Source of the DNA: Taudactylus pleione
Taxonomy: Eukaryota > Chordata > Amphibia > Anura > Myobatrachidae
Assembly (NCBI GenBank): GCA_031769625.1
Contig: JAUIMM010000178.1
Location: forward strand, 30,088,001 to 30,152,000
DNA: 64,000 bases
Reading direction: 5' to 3'
This document shows positions 32,051 to 44,941 of the stretch, piece by piece. The notes under the pieces were generated by a model. That model saw only the letters and a list, made by a program, of their open reading frames with translations, searched no databases and was not told where the DNA came from. Both the position numbers and the translations under genes were made by a program. Position 1 is the stretch's first letter. Every line of letters begins with the position of its first letter.

Positions 32051-34138
32051 CAACCAACTAAACCAAACTATCTTGATAACTTTAACAGACTGCATCAGCC
32101 TGGTAATTACTGAATTGTGATAGCAGAAATTGTTTAGTGCTATTTTATTATTAACATAAATACAGGCAGAGAAACCACACAGCAGCTATGGCCAGAAATT
32201 CACCTTTTCAATTACTGTGATTTGATTATCTCTCACAACATTAAAATTAGTTTCAGAAGTACAGTACCAGTCATGGAAAACATTGAGGGTAAGAATAGAA
32301 TGTATAGAATGTTTCATAATAAGACAATCATAATATTTCTGCCAATCCAATCATTTGATTATTAGACAGTTCTATGATATACTGTAACTGGGCAGCTATA
32401 GTCACAAAAAATGATCAGTTAGGTTAGTTTTTCTTTCCCTTTAGTGAATTTAACTGGTAACTTGATTGCAATACTTTACATTTTAAACAAAGTTTGTATA
32501 TTGAGTATATACTGTAAGACAGTTTCATGGCTATATAAAGAATTCTTAATTATAAATAATGGAAATATTTTAAGATGCAGGTATAATAATATGCCTATTA
32601 TAGAGCTTTTGCTACTCTCTATGACTTTGATTATTTGGTACATGACACTCTCTTTGTCTCTTCAGCTTTGTGGTAGCTAATTTAACTATCACACTTATAA
32701 ACATGCCCCCTTTATCTATGCATCAAGCTTTAGAGTAGACTGGCCCTTCTGTTGCTTCCTTACTCCCTTTTTGCACTCTGATTAATGAGATTTTCTGTGA
32801 TGTCTTTTAGGTGTCTTCTAATTTCTGCCTCTTTCCTTTGATCACAAAATATACAATGTGTGACACATAACTAAATTTACATTGTCTGAACAATGATATT
32901 ATACCTGAATATAGCAGCACCCCAACATCTACCTGCTCTATGATTCTGCTTATCTGTCGCCTATCACATCTGTTACACTAATATACTATTAAATAAAAAA
33001 ATAGGTTGCTTTCAATTAGTTAGTGTGTTTTGTAATTATTCCCATGATTGTAATCTTTTAGTCCAGTTCTAATGTCAAATGTATTTTAGTTATGGGTTAT
33101 TTTTATGCCCTCAGTGAAATATGAACTATCAAAAATATATGTATAAGTGACCATGGCTGATGTTGCTTTTAAAATGCAAAAGAAAAAAAAAGATGGATTA
33201 TTCAATACTAAAATAAGCAAAACTTGCTTTGTCATGCTTTTTATTACAGTCATAACAAGTCCAAAAATCAATTTTACTAATTTTTTTTAGAATGTTGGCA
33301 TGACAGCAAGCAAAGCAAGCATCTAAGATCAAATATGTGTAATTCAATCACTGGGAAGCTGGCCATAATCTTAGTCAGCTCCCTCCCCCCATTCACTTTC
33401 TACAGCCAAATAATTGGTGTGATATTTCATTTCACCTTATTGGAAATGATTCCCAGTCATACACCTCACAGTGTACTAAAGTCTCTTCTCCAGTAACAAA
33501 ATCATTATACCGTTTTCTAAAAACAGTAAGTAGATATTTTATAACACAATATTCTGTGATATTTTCTAATTAATTTATTTAATGTGTATTTTATTATTCT
33601 TTGGTTTTTTTTTTTGTCAAATTTGTGTTTTCCAAATTCTGATGAGAGTTGAGATTCTTCAGTGATGTAGCTTATAGTTCCACAATCTCCAGTCTATCTG
33701 CAGCCTTAGGCATATTGGTATTTGAAGCACAAAAATGGCTTGTTGGGACTTATTGATCCTCAACAGTATTTAATATGAAGTTTAAAAGGGAAAAAAATAT
33801 TTGTGATATGTGCAATTCTAAATACTGTACACATGTTAAACTACAATTATCTGGCCTTACATTTATACCTAAGTTTCGGTTGCCAAAGTAAGTGCAATTT
33901 GAGCCCAGTATATTCAAGTATTAGTTGTAAACTTGATAACTACTGTATTAGAAATTTTGCAACTAATTGCATGAAATTAGTGTTCCATGAAGAGGTATTT
34001 TATAATATTTGTGTATCCTCTTCAGGCCCGACAAAGAATGTAGATATATCAATTCACTAACTGCTGCTTCCATACTGTATGTTGCATTTATAATAAGAAA
34101 ATAATGCAAATAAATATTAGATTCAAATTCTGTCCATC
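32051..34138. other. AT-rich, nothing recognised
   Basis: Over 2 kb I find no frame above 85 codons, no inverted ends and no partner elsewhere. It may be unique intergenic DNA or an intron. Confidence 0.55.
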
Positions 34139-34141
34139 TAA

Positions 34142-34968
34142 GGGCCATATTCAATTAGAGGTGAAAAGTCTGAGCTTGGACTTTTTCGCCATCATTGCCG
34201 TTTATTGCTGGGATAAAGTATCGGGCGTGTGCCCGCTTATCTCCATATTCAATTTGGATCCGGCGAGAATTGGAATCGGTGGAAAGGTAAGTATGGAAAA
34301 GTCCTGTAAATTTTTGGAAAATCATCCTGGCACCCCCCTAAAGATGGTCTGACTTGGGGGATCACTTTGGCCTGCAGAAGGTATTTGGGTTTTTTAAATA
34401 GCCGTGGCAGGTGCATAAATGCGCCTGTGAAGAAGGGGTAAAGAATAGCATTTATCTTTTTCTTTTTTTTAAAATAACTATGCCCATCAAATTTGGGGTA
34501 CATGAAAATGGGTGCAAGCATATTTTTAAGACACTAAATTCATTTTTAAAAATTCTGTAAAAAAACAAACCACCTGCCGTATACATGGGAACACCCCCCT
34601 GAATCAATTTCGTTACTTTAAACTTTTGTTCCCCAATATTTTTTTTTTCGCCCCCAAAATGAAAGTACATTCTTTTGGGTGTCCTGAGGACTTTTTTTTT
34701 TTCTTTTTTGACACAGATTACTTTTAGGGGACACTCCCACGGCTGCAGGCTATTTTTTTTAAACCTGCACCCATAAACCCCAATTCTGCACTTTTTTTCT
34801 CCATGTATTACATGGTGAAAACTTATCCCCGTTTTTTAACAAAGACTTTCGCACCGATGAAAAGTCTTTGAAATTGAATATGGGGATAATTGAAACAGGT
34901 GAAAATGACGTCATCGGAGATAAATTATCGCTGATAATGGACTTTTCGCCTCTATTTGAATATGGCCC
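34142..34968. mobile_element. 827-bp Harbinger-like MITE, TATTCAAT family copy 3
   Basis: The ends GGGCCATATTCAAT and its complement are exact and flanked by TAA (34139-34141 and 34969-34971). This is the best-preserved copy of the family (others 13967-14814, 26180-26995). Here the shared AGTACCCATTTTCATGTACC block is on the minus strand near 34490-34515. TAA is the classic PIF/Harbinger target. Confidence 0.9.
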
Positions 34969-34971
34969 TAA

Positions 34972-37343
34972 GTAGGATTATACTATTGGTCACATAATTT
35001 AAAAATACTGCACTCTCTCTACTACACAACCAGACTCCACAGATAAAGACATATTAAAACTTTCATTCTTTTTTCTACCTCTCATTTCTTGTGCTTCTAG
35101 TAACTGCAAATACATCACAAACTGGAGGTCCTTCTCTCATATATTTAAGTCTATTTCAGCCCAATAAAGAAATTCAGCAAATCACAAAATGATCACTTTA
35201 AACTTATTAAAAGCTGCTTTTGACTTCTATATCATGCATGTTTCACGAACATGTATATCCTCTCCAGGGGCTAAAGCATCTAACTATCAGCTTTACAATC
35301 CTGTTGGGATTGCAGCATTTCCTCTAGCTGGCATTGCATCCCACAGATTTACTAACATCAAAACCACTTAAAAAAATGCAGGGCAACTACACTTTAGAAT
35401 AGGAAACACCATTCCGACGGGGCTTGCTGAGACCTGTAGTGTGCACCCACCATGTTAAAATTACTTTTTTAAATAAACTCTCACTTATACTGTCATTGAC
35501 CACTTTATTACTCCTTTATGTCGCTAAGGAAAGGATCATCTTCATTCCATGTAGGCATCCCAGGATCTTGGCAATTGCAACAAAACAAAAAAAACTACTC
35601 AGTCGATACAAAATCATACTTAGCATATCAAATATTTTGGGAGTCACCTGGGCTCCCAGAAGAGTGGGTGGTCCTCACACATCCCACCCAGTTCCTAGTG
35701 AAGTGGCAGGATAGGGAGAATAATGCTGGGAATCATGGATCCATGGGGATGCGGCAGGACCAATATGATGAATCACATACTTGCATCATTTGGCCCACCT
35801 CATCCTCCTACATGTGCGATTCACAATATTTTTCCATGAAGGGGTGGGGCCTATTGAAACATATAGTAAGGCTTTGCTCCCTTCAGCTGCCATCTGCATC
35901 TCCTCTCTGAGCTTCCATCAGACAGTAGATTATAAAAGTTGGTAAATTGCACAACACCTATAACCACTGTACCTCTAACAAGATCACATTGCAAATGATG
36001 GTTAACTGCTGGTCACTGCCATAGGAATGCAATGGGATACTCAGATTGGTCGCGGTGTGGAAAGAGTCATGATATAACCAATCAAAGCATCCCAATGTAT
36101 TCCTGTGGCATCTGTTTAAATTATTAGGCATGACAGGGCTATCTGGAACCTGTAGTGCAGCAGTAAAGAATAAGATTATTCATATTATTCAACTAAGTTA
36201 TATGTATTAACACCACACCCACAGACCATGCAGTGTGGGGAATAGATGTGTGCTATCAGCATGGAGCTTTTTCATTCTTGTGAGAATTGGCATTATTAAG
36301 AAATTCCATCGCCGTGCTGACCAGGCTAGTGCTTGAGATGTCCCTCTGTGATAGTGGTTAGCAATTTTGGGGGGTTCCCACACCATTTAAAAAAGATATG
36401 TACTGTTTTTTTTAAATCAAAATAAGATCACAGAGGTATTGAGTTTTGGATCAGTTAAGCAGGTCAAAACAACTTTTAGTAAATTCAGTGGTTTGAAACA
36501 ATCCATGGTGGGTTCCATCGGTTTCTAAACCTGACACTTAATAAATTTAGAATTTCGAGATTTTTTTAATTACATCCCAACCTTAACTTTGAATGTTTAT
36601 TTATAATTATTTTAAAAAAGTTCAATAAAACCTGTATTTTACCAATAATTATGCTGGTTAACTTAATTTTTTTCACAAGAAAACTGAATAGTGACTCTAG
36701 TGCTGTTTTAAATTCAGAATTCAAATATGTGATTAGAATTATTCCATCAGGCATAGTGTGTTTGTGGCAAATTTTAGTGTCCTTTATGGCCTGTCTTACA
36801 GACACACAGACAGACAGGGGCATACAAACACTATATCCCCCTGTAGTCCCTCCCCAATCTCCCCTCTCACCTTTATGTGGAGCCTCTAGCAACCTCCTCC
36901 TCCTCCTTCTCCATTCAGCTGGACCTGCCAGTGCACCTCTGACCCCCTGGTTGGGTCAGAGAAGCATGTGTGCTGGGCTCTTCCAATCAGGGCTCAGCAC
37001 ACCCCTGGGTGTCTCTCCTTATAGAGGAGCCTGTTAGCACAAGTATTTGTCAATAAAGTGATTCAATCATCCAGACAATTTCTGTTATGTGTGTGGTGAA
37101 GTAACCATCAAACCTCAGAGGTGAAATTTCACACCACTTGTTAAAAAGTGTTATGAACTTCACTTCGGGTGTAAAGTTGGTGATCTAGCTAAGAACTGGG
37201 CCCTGTATATATGCTGGTTATTATGTGTTAGACTTCTCACTGGTTGGAAAAATGGTTCACATCATATGCCATTTGCAATTCCTATGATTTGGAGGGAACT
37301 GAAGGACCACTGAACTGATTGATATTTCTGCTTAACTAACATT
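34972..37343. other. No recognised gene; scattered low-level repeats
   Basis: A purine/pyrimidine-rich stretch with an ACAGACAGACAGG step lies near 36800-36830. TGAAATTTCACACCACTTG and TGAACTTCACTTCGG near 37125-37165 form weak inverted pairs. The frames at 35518-35910 and 36651-37037 (130 and 128 codons) match no family I know and I do not call them genes. Confidence 0.45.
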
Positions 37344-37349
37344 AGATGA

Positions 37350-37560
37350 CTCCCAGCTAGACTTCTTTTCAGAAAATCTTGGGGCTGTCAGTGATGAGCA
37401 TGGCGAGCGTTTCCATCAGCTGATTTCTACGATGGAAAAGAGGTACAGTACCAAGGCAAATGGAATTCCAGTATGCTGGCTGACTATTGCTGGACCATGA
37501 AGAGAGACATCCCAAAGACAAAATATGCCAGAAAATCATCATCTACAACTTTTTAGGTCA
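37350..37560 (+). pseudogene. Fragment of a transposon-borne protein (LGAVSDEHGERFHQ block)
   Basis: The plus strand reads LDFFSENLGAVSDEHGERFH and MEKRY, then after a 5-base insertion near 37443 in a new frame QGKWNSSMLADYCWTMKRD, and a stop near 37556. I know this block from repeated, uncharacterised proteins of arthropods and other animals that behave like transposon products; I cannot name the superfamily. Apart from the insertion it is well preserved, which suggests a fairly recent copy or a constrained motif. No upstream part was recognised. Confidence 0.6.
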
Positions 37561-39085
37561 GACAGAATGAGGTGTATATTTATCATTTAGACTTACGGAA
37601 GTATTAATTTAATAAAACTTTAAACGTATGTCACAAAAAAATCCCTGCCCGATGGAAAAAATCTAAATGCATATTCGAATTCAGCATGAAAAATACATTT
37701 AGATTCAGTTTATTTAGTTCTTATGAAAGGAAAAAGTTTATTCTTGCAGACCAGTTTTAGTGGGATTGGTGGGACACAATAGTTTAATATCTTACTTCCA
37801 TACACTAATTTTCTGTAATTTGCTGTATTTAAACTGCAAAAAAAGCCTTTCTGCTACCTGAGATGGAAAATGAAGAATAACTTTTATATCCCTTGAACAA
37901 ACATTATTCTATACAATTTAGAAATTATGATGCAGCAATCATTATTACATCAACAAGGGTTTGTTTAACTTTTACAGCAACAAAATAAAATCAACTTTGT
38001 CCCACAAACACTGATGATTAAGATTGGGAGAGGGGGGGTTATTTACTAAGTATTGGGTTGTAAAATAAACCCCCAAGCATCATCTCACGTAATTAAAAGC
38101 CATACTGTATATAATGATATTGATTTATTACCACTCACATTTATTGTGTATATAGCAGGTACATTCCTACATCTCTTTATGATTGCCACATCCCAATCCA
38201 TAATTTTCCTAAATACAAATGGTCTCTTTTGACCGTATTGTCTAATTGGATGGTGGCACACATTAGAAGCCATCTAGCTGGCCAGTTCATGTATTATTAC
38301 TTCTAAACCTGTTGGATTGCCCACCATATAAAACAAAAACATTTTTGCTCTGTTCTATTTCCTCATTGTGATTGTAAGCAGTGCTCACTCATATGATATT
38401 TATTTTTCTGTGATTGTATTGTTATATATTGTCTAATAAGGTATACAGTAGTTTACAGTATGTATTAAAAAAACAGATGAGTTGTGTTACAGTGTAGTTC
38501 CCTGCAACGTTACAGATTATAAACAAACCAACATCCCGTTGTCATCGTTCATATGGTTATTCATTACCAGAGTAAAATGTGCAATCATTGGCAGCTCATT
38601 TATTAATGATGAATGTTGTATCCATTTTTAGGTATCTCATTTTGCTTCCAAGAAGTTGGCTTACTGAGAAAAATCTGCTGTTTTGACACTAATGTTAATG
38701 TTGTTCTAGGCAGATTGAGAAATGAGTCTGCTCTCTAACAGTGCAACAAGCCATTATTGACATCCACATTATTATATTTTGCCGGTTACCTTAAAAAAAT
38801 TATGGTATCTAGCACTGAAATGTAAAATCTTTGAATGTTTACGGCTGTTAAAAAAATTAGGCTTTGCACATGATTTCAATAGCTGTTTTTTTTGCAATAA
38901 GAAATTATAGGACACTAATGTAACAAGATAAAGAGAAAACTACCGTAATCATTTCAATCTACTTTGTATCACCTGTATTCACAACGAAAGATAAAATGGG
39001 AATATACAGTAGGCAATACAGTAAAGGTCTATGCATACCAATAAATGTAAATTGTCTGACACAGGAGCGTGTACATACTAATGGG
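37561..39085. other. AT-rich, nothing recognised
   Basis: No coding frame or element end was found. The first 200 bases may be the 3' remainder of the transposon fragment. Confidence 0.5.
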
Positions 39086-39087
39086 GG

Positions 39088-39420
39088 ATTAAGAAGTTTT
39101 ATGTGGCATGCTAATTAGTGGATGCCCGATGGAGAAATTCTATTGTTGCTCCGTTTGGGTGTGAACATTTCTGTTTGCAGACTCCTGAGTTGGTGAGCAG
39201 AAATCTGCAAAAAGTTTGTGGTTTGGGCACCAAAACAGTAGTTTGGGCACCATAACCATGATTTTAGACAGGTTTCACAACTTTACGTGGCTAAACCTGG
39301 TCTATTTGGGTGCGACAAGTGTGATAAATAATGGGTGCCCAAAAACAACTGAATTGCTCCGATGGGTACCCATTAATTATTGTGGCACTAAAAAATCACC
39401 CTCTAAGATAGGTAAATCAC
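39088..39420. mobile_element. MITE-like repeat, copy 1 (GTGGCTAAACC family)
   Basis: It shares with 48123-48416 the order GATGGAG-AATTC, TTTGGGCACC/TTTGGATTCC, GTGGCTAAACCTGGTCTA, GATAAATAATGGGTGCCC and GAATTGC-CC. GGATGCCCGATGGAGAAATT and AATTGCTCCGATGGGTACCC are the inverted ends. About 330 bp, no protein. Confidence 0.55.
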
Positions 39421-40430
39421 ATGGCACAGGTGTCACCCAGATAGGTGGACTACAGAAACTAAGTTTAGCACTTTAAACACCAATATATTTATGGATTCCT
39501 TTATAGATGGGTCAGTTCCACAAGGTGGTCAGAAAACAGATGTGGTACCAAAAATTATTTATTTGTGAGCCTCACTTCTGTTGTGTGTAAATTAGTTGTA
39601 TGGATTCTGAGAGATGTGATTCTAAAGTATATTGCAGAAAAACTTTGTTAGCATAGTGTTAGCCTGATTTCAGGGAGGACAGGTCATGCCTAACAAATAT
39701 GATTAGATGGTATTATGATGTAAGTTTAAAATTATTCAGTGACATATTTATAGTGAGTGCAATGTGTCTAGTGCTAATAGGCCCCTAAGCAGAGCAGGAC
39801 ATGCCACACACACTGTATCCATTGCAGTTACTAACCTGGCATTCGCAAGTGTTTTTATTCTGGCAAGTTCTTTGAAAATATGGCATTGGCAGGGCCGCAA
39901 TAAGGCAGGTGCAACCTGTGCCATGGCACAGGGCACTGCAGGGCAGGGAGGCACTGTTTGAGCCTGTCAGTTTTCCTGTTTATTATAATTATCACTTGTA
40001 GCTTCCTTTTCTTTTATCCCAGCATCTCCTGGCCCCCCCTATCTCTTGCTTGGCCCTTCCCCATGAGGCTATGGCCCTTTTTCAGGTGCAATATCTTCTG
40101 TCCCTATTTAAAAAGGGGGGACACCAATGCTCTCTCTGGAACAGGGCACCAAAAAGCCTAGTTACAACTCTGGGCATCGGCGCCATATTTCTGAAGAAAC
40201 CTTTGGAAACATGAAACTAGCACAATAATTCTGAAGATTTTGCGCAGAGGTTAATAAATTCTCTGGCACTGTCCCATAGTGTTTGTTATCCTCTGCATGT
40301 GTTAATTCTGTAGGCTCAGGATGGAGTGGCCCCACAGATAATTTACATACTGACCCTCTCCACTCTTAAACTGCTTCTGATATTGACAGTGCAATTGCTA
40401 TAGTATATTTGGATTTTACAAAAGTGTTCT
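39421..40430. other. No recognised gene; one probable repeat end
   Basis: A segment at 39885-40170 (GCAGGGCCGCAATAAGGC to CTAGTTACAACTCTG) has the look of a dispersed repeat with matching ends, but no second copy is in the window. Nothing else was recognised. Confidence 0.4.
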
Positions 40431-41426
40431 TGTAATGAATCTTCCCAGTATTTGCATAAGTCCCTAGAGACACTCTAGGTAGGGCTTCTGCCTATAACAG
40501 CTGCCCATTGTTACCATAGAGTACGATGCACTCACCGGTACTTAGGATGCCACCAGGTCCTAACCGCCGGACAGTAGAGACTTATACAACAGCTGGAGTT
40601 TGCAAGGTAAAACTGGAGTAGTAGTACAAAGGTAATAGTAACACGGAGCAGCTTGCAGCCATGGACACGAGCAAGACAGAATGCACACTAATAACAGGTA
40701 GCGAGAATATCAGCAATACGAAGTAATAATATTGCAGGGTAATTACCACAGAGCAGTGTGCATTGTGGACAATAACATAATATGATTGCATATAAACACA
40801 ACTATTTAAACACATCTACAAAAAATAGTGGCAATCACAAACAACATATATACTGCAAGATGGTATAGCAATAAACTCAGATACACATGCAGCTGGCAGT
40901 ATGGAATTGCAGCATAACATATTATGCAGAATGGAATAGAAATATATTAACCAGCATGTGTTTTGCAGAGTATAGTAGCAGCAAAAGATATGTATATATA
41001 TTTCAGTATGGAATAGCAAAAGTATACAACACCAATGGCTTGCAGAGTGGATCTGCAGCACAATGAATGTTCCAGGTATACTTGCAACAGGTACAGCTAA
41101 TGCATGGCAGAGCCAGGACCGGAACCAGGAATTCCAAACAGCAGATATAGGAACAGGGACCGGATGGCATGACTTCCAAAAAAAACTATCTCCAGCAAGG
41201 CAGGAATGGGCTGGCTGTCCTATAACAGAATTCAGAACCAATCCCATCTGAGCAAACTGGTCTGGTAATACCACTATGAGCAGCTGAGTACTGCATGTTT
41301 ACAGAGACTTTTCAGCTGGGAACAATCAGCCTGGACCAAACCTCACTATGGCTGTCTTTGCCTGTTAACCCCTCAGCTCTGGTCAGAACCTGCAGCAGAT
41401 TTGAGCAGTAATGATGGCTCATAACA
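40431..41426 (-). repeat. 3' LTR of a Ty3/gypsy element
   Basis: On the minus strand the LTR starts TGTTATGAGCCATC at 41426, directly after a purine-rich tract (CCTCCTCAAGGGGGTAC read on minus), and ends GATTCATTACA at 40431, giving TG...CA ends. Length is about 996 bp. The 5' LTR is missing, so age cannot be measured from LTR divergence. Confidence 0.75.
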
Positions 41427-41439
41427 GTACCCCCTTGAG

Positions 41440-43069
41440 GAGGGGTTAAAGAACTTGTAGACCCAGGTTTATCTGGGAACTCCCCGAATAATGCTTCCTA
41501 TAAAGTGTCTGTATGGAAATGTCTTCCGGTAACCCATGAGCTTTCCTCTGGTCCATATTCCTTCCTGTGTACCAAGAAATTAACTTGTCCAGAGACATAA
41601 TTGGAATTCATGATTTTTTCCACAATGTTCTCTTGAATTTCTTGGATACCAACACTGGTTTCACCAGAGAACAATGAAAGATGTTGAACATCTTAAGGCA
41701 TTTGGGTAGCTTGAGATGGAAGCCACTGCATGCACTTGTTTGATCATTTGGAATGGTCCAATGTATCTGAGACCAAACTTCTTTGATGGTTGTCGAACTT
41801 TAATGTTCCAAGTGGACAACCATACTTTGTCACCTATTTTAAAAGTACACAGCCTGTGAAGTCTATCTGCATAGACTTTTTAGTGGAAAGAAGTCTTGCG
41901 GTGAGCGGAATGTACGTTCTTCCTTTGAAACAAGAAGTCTACATGTTTACATTGGAAGATACTGCACCAGGCATTATTGAGGAAAATGAATTTGCTATAG
42001 GATGATATCCATAGATGCAAAAAAAGGAGAAACTTTAGTGGATGAATGACATACATTGTTATAAGCAAACTCTGCTGGAGCTTGTGCTTGCATAACTTGA
42101 AGTTAAGTAGACAGATTTTGGGTTAAGCCAGCATGAATAGACATTGCAGGAATAATTGGCACCTTGGACATCACTATCTCATGTTCATTAATGAAGCCAT
42201 GTAGCAAGGCTTTGACATTTTTAGACCCGGGTCTATAGGTGATAGCAAAATTGAACCAAGTAAAGAATAGAACCCAACGTGCCTGCCTGGAGCAAAATCT
42301 CTTAGGAGATTCAATGTAAAGCAGATTATTGTGGTCAGTATTGCTTGTAATGGTATGTTTAGCCCCTTCCAGCCAGTGTCTCCAATCTTTGAGGGCCCAT
42401 TTGACAGCCAACAAAATTTTAGGACAGAAATGCACATGGATGTAATTTACTATCCACAAAATTCTTTTGGGAGAGAATGGCTCCCACACCAACTTCTGAG
42501 GCATCTACCCTAACCACGAAAGATAATTCAGGATTTGGATGGCAAAGAAACATGGCCAAAACAAAGGCTTGTTTTATGGGTTTAAAGGCATGTATAGCTT
42601 GTGGGGACCTCTTGGCATTACCAGATCCCTTTTTCATCAAAGCGATGATTGGAGCAGCTAGTACAAAAAAAGAAATGATGAACCTCCTATAGTAATTCGC
42701 CAGTCTACAAACCTTTGGATTGCTTTCATATTTGTGGACTGTACCCAGTTGATAATGGATTGAAGATTACTAGGATCCATAGAAAATCCATTTTGGGTGA
42801 TGACATAACCAATGAAAGAGACTTCTTTCACTTCAGATTTGCATTTTTCAAGTTTGGCATACAGCTGGTGTTCACATACTTTACAACAGGACTTGCTTGA
42901 CATGACTTCTATGTTGGTCCAAATTCTGAGAGTAAATTAGAATATCATCCAGATAAACTACTAATAATACTCCTAGAAATTCATGTAGAACATCTTTGAT
43001 CAACTCCTGAAAAATGACATGTGCATTACAAAGGCCGAAGGGCATGACCAAGTGCTCATAATGTCCGGA
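41440..43069 (-). pseudogene. Ty3/gypsy pol (RT, RNase H, chromodomain), broken
   Basis: From 43069 down: [20 protein letters not shown] and [11 protein letters not shown], the RT palm with the YLDD-type catalytic pair kept; LYAKLEKC and SFIGYVIT (42658-42903), the RT thumb/connection; [18 protein letters not shown] (42419-42640), start of RNase [26 protein letters not shown] and [13 protein letters not shown] (42103-42504), the rest of RNase H. Near 42080 the reading jumps to AEFAYNN, the end of integrase, so the zinc and DDE catalytic parts are deleted. KFGLRYIGPFQMI is followed by a chromodomain-like end with YVSGQVNFLVH and GPEESSWVTGRHFH (41440-41640). Many shifts and stops are present. 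Inactive. Confidence 0.9.
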
Positions 43070-43640
43070 CTACAAGAGTCTTGAGAAAGTCCCAGCATTC
43101 CACGGGATGAAACGTGTTGACCGTATACCCTCCAGTCAGGAATGTATATGATGAGTACACACAAGCTTTGGTTTCCATTTCTGCCCTTAGGAAACCAAAG
43201 CTAATGTGTACTCATGATATACATTCTTGTGGAGTACTAAAAAGGGATACTAGCAGATCTTTGGAAATACACTACTACAGGCTATAAATATAGCACTATT
43301 TGGTATGCAGCCCTTATTATATTTGCCACAACATATATGAAAGAAATACTACACTATATTATTCCTCTCCCTTATGGGCTTGAATGAGCTCTGTTAATGT
43401 GATCCAGCTGATGACATCCTGAGTCCATCCCATTTAGTGTGAACTCTACAATTTGGAATTCAGATAAGCTTTACAGTTTTTTCTTTTGGTACGCACATTT
43501 TGATTTGAGCACCGTTTGCCACTTTAATTAATATTATTAGACTATCACGTTCATGTCTTTTTAACCTCTTTCCAGAACATGAGTAGGGAAGTGTTTGTAT
43601 ATATGGACCATTAGTTGCAAATAAAGTTTTTCACCCTCAG
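43070..43640 (+). mobile_element. Penelope-type pLTR piece
   Basis: It starts at the broken end of the gypsy remnant and shows a hammerhead-like motif (43078-43122), a hairpin of about 38-bp arms at 43138-43215 (AGGAATGTATATGATGAGTA and TTTGGTTTCC with complements), and ends near GCAAATAAAGTTTTTCACC, a tail typical of frog PLE or retrozyme-like ends. No RT. Confidence 0.5.
43078..43122 (+). ncRNA. Hammerhead-like motif with GAAACGTGTTG
   Basis: TCTTGAGAAAGTCCC, loop AGCATTCCA, CGGGATGAAACGTGTTG. Stem II (GTCCC with GGGAT) and the GAAAC box are kept; the first box reads TTGAGAA for CTGANGA. One of the better-preserved examples in the window. Confidence 0.45.
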
Positions 43641-44338
43641 TATATTAAGATGCTATGTACTGTAATATTTGATCTGTGTAATTATTTACCACACGAAGGA
43701 GTGATGGCAAGTTCGCTAAGAATTAAAGAAAAAATAGATTGAATGTCATTCCATTTGCTACAACAAATGGTTTCTGTAGCTATAAACAGTAGAGGTCAAT
43801 ATGATCCAAGGAATTTTTATTATTTATATTTTTTATTCGGAAAAAATTTGCAGTGCTTTACTCCTGTTAGATGAAACAGGCAACTGCCATACTAGAGATA
43901 TGATTTGCCTTCCTCCAGAAAACCAATACCAGCATTTACTGTATGAATGTTGAACTTCATTAACCCATTTTGTTGTCAGTGATGCTATAGAAGTCTAGCG
44001 GTCCCATAGCTATATTTGGATTTAGATAGAGGCTGGAGATTCTACTCTAGCCTTCCTGGTCTCCACTTGTGATCTCACTCTGATCTCAAAGTGAGGACTT
44101 CTTCTGAGCATATACAGTCAAGGGGGCACTCAAGTGAAAGTGGAGGCATGAAGTGCATTTCCCTGCTTTGCAAGGATTCCATCACATTAATCAAAAGGAC
44201 AAAGGAAAAAATACATTTGCACATACATTACATGTGGTTGTAAAGAAAACCCCATATTTAATATTATAAATTATATTCAAATTGGGGCTGCTGCCATTTG
44301 ACAGATATTTGACAATTACTAAGAGGAAAAGAAGAGGC
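43641..44338. other. AT-rich, nothing recognised
   Basis: No frame or repeat partner was found. Confidence 0.5.
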
Positions 44339-44341
44339 TCT

Positions 44342-44941
44342 GGACCTCATTCAGAGTCGGTCGAAGCGGCCGCACAGTATACTGCGCATGCGTACAGTTC
44401 GCAATGCACGTGTGCAAACTAGCCGCTACGATCACAAATTTATCTCTCCTTGAACACAGCCAGGTCGGTAGTTTGAGTGACAGATGGAGGCGTTTGTGGG
44501 TGGTAACAGAGGAAGGTGCTTGAAAACGGGGGAGTGGAGATCCGAACGCAGGCGTGCCTAATTATGCGGACGGCATTTTGTGGGAGTGCATACGGTTTAT
44601 GGGAGTGCATAATTAACAAAGTAGCGTCATGGCACATGTGATATGGGAGGTTTTTACACTGGCATGATCGTAGAGCTTAAGAGAGGGTATGGTCAACCTT
44701 AAGCTCTACGACCAGTTTCGATGGTTGCCGATGGTCTCGATTAATCCTTATATGCCCGGAGATGACGTGCAATGCGTACGAGAAGGGGGCATATTTTTTT
44801 GTCTTCCGACCGCTTCCTCCCCTTGGTCGGCCAACTACCGATCCGAACTTAGGGACGCAACTTGCGAGGGAATCATTTGCATATACGGCCCCTTTTCGCG
44901 TACGACCGTGCGGCCGCTTCGACCGACTCTGAATGAGGTCC
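44342..44941. mobile_element. 600-bp Harbinger-like MITE (ATTCAGAGCC family)
   Basis: The terminal inverted repeats of 34 bp (44342-44375 and 44908-44941; GGACCTCATTCAGAGTCGGT then CGAAGCGGCCGCAC) are exact. TCT lies on each side (44339-44341, 44942-44944). A perfect 13-bp hairpin, CGTAGAGCTTAAG, is central (about 44670-44710). It is CpG-rich and has NotI-type GCGGCCGC in both ends. Same length as 20665-21264. Confidence 0.9.

Larger units (their letters stand above)
40431..43069 (-). mobile_element. Ty3/gypsy chromovirus remnant
   Basis: Minus-strand order is RT, RNase H, integrase tail, chromodomain, polypurine tract, LTR. Gag, protease, the 5' part of RT and the 5' LTR are lost; the left end of the remnant abuts a PLE piece at about 43070. 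This order and the chromodomain define the chromovirus branch. Confidence 0.85.

Noticed and set aside
35518..37037. 130- and 128-codon plus frames as host genes
   Set aside because: No recognised motif, no splice context or repeat-free conservation sign; they are kept only as unassigned sequence.
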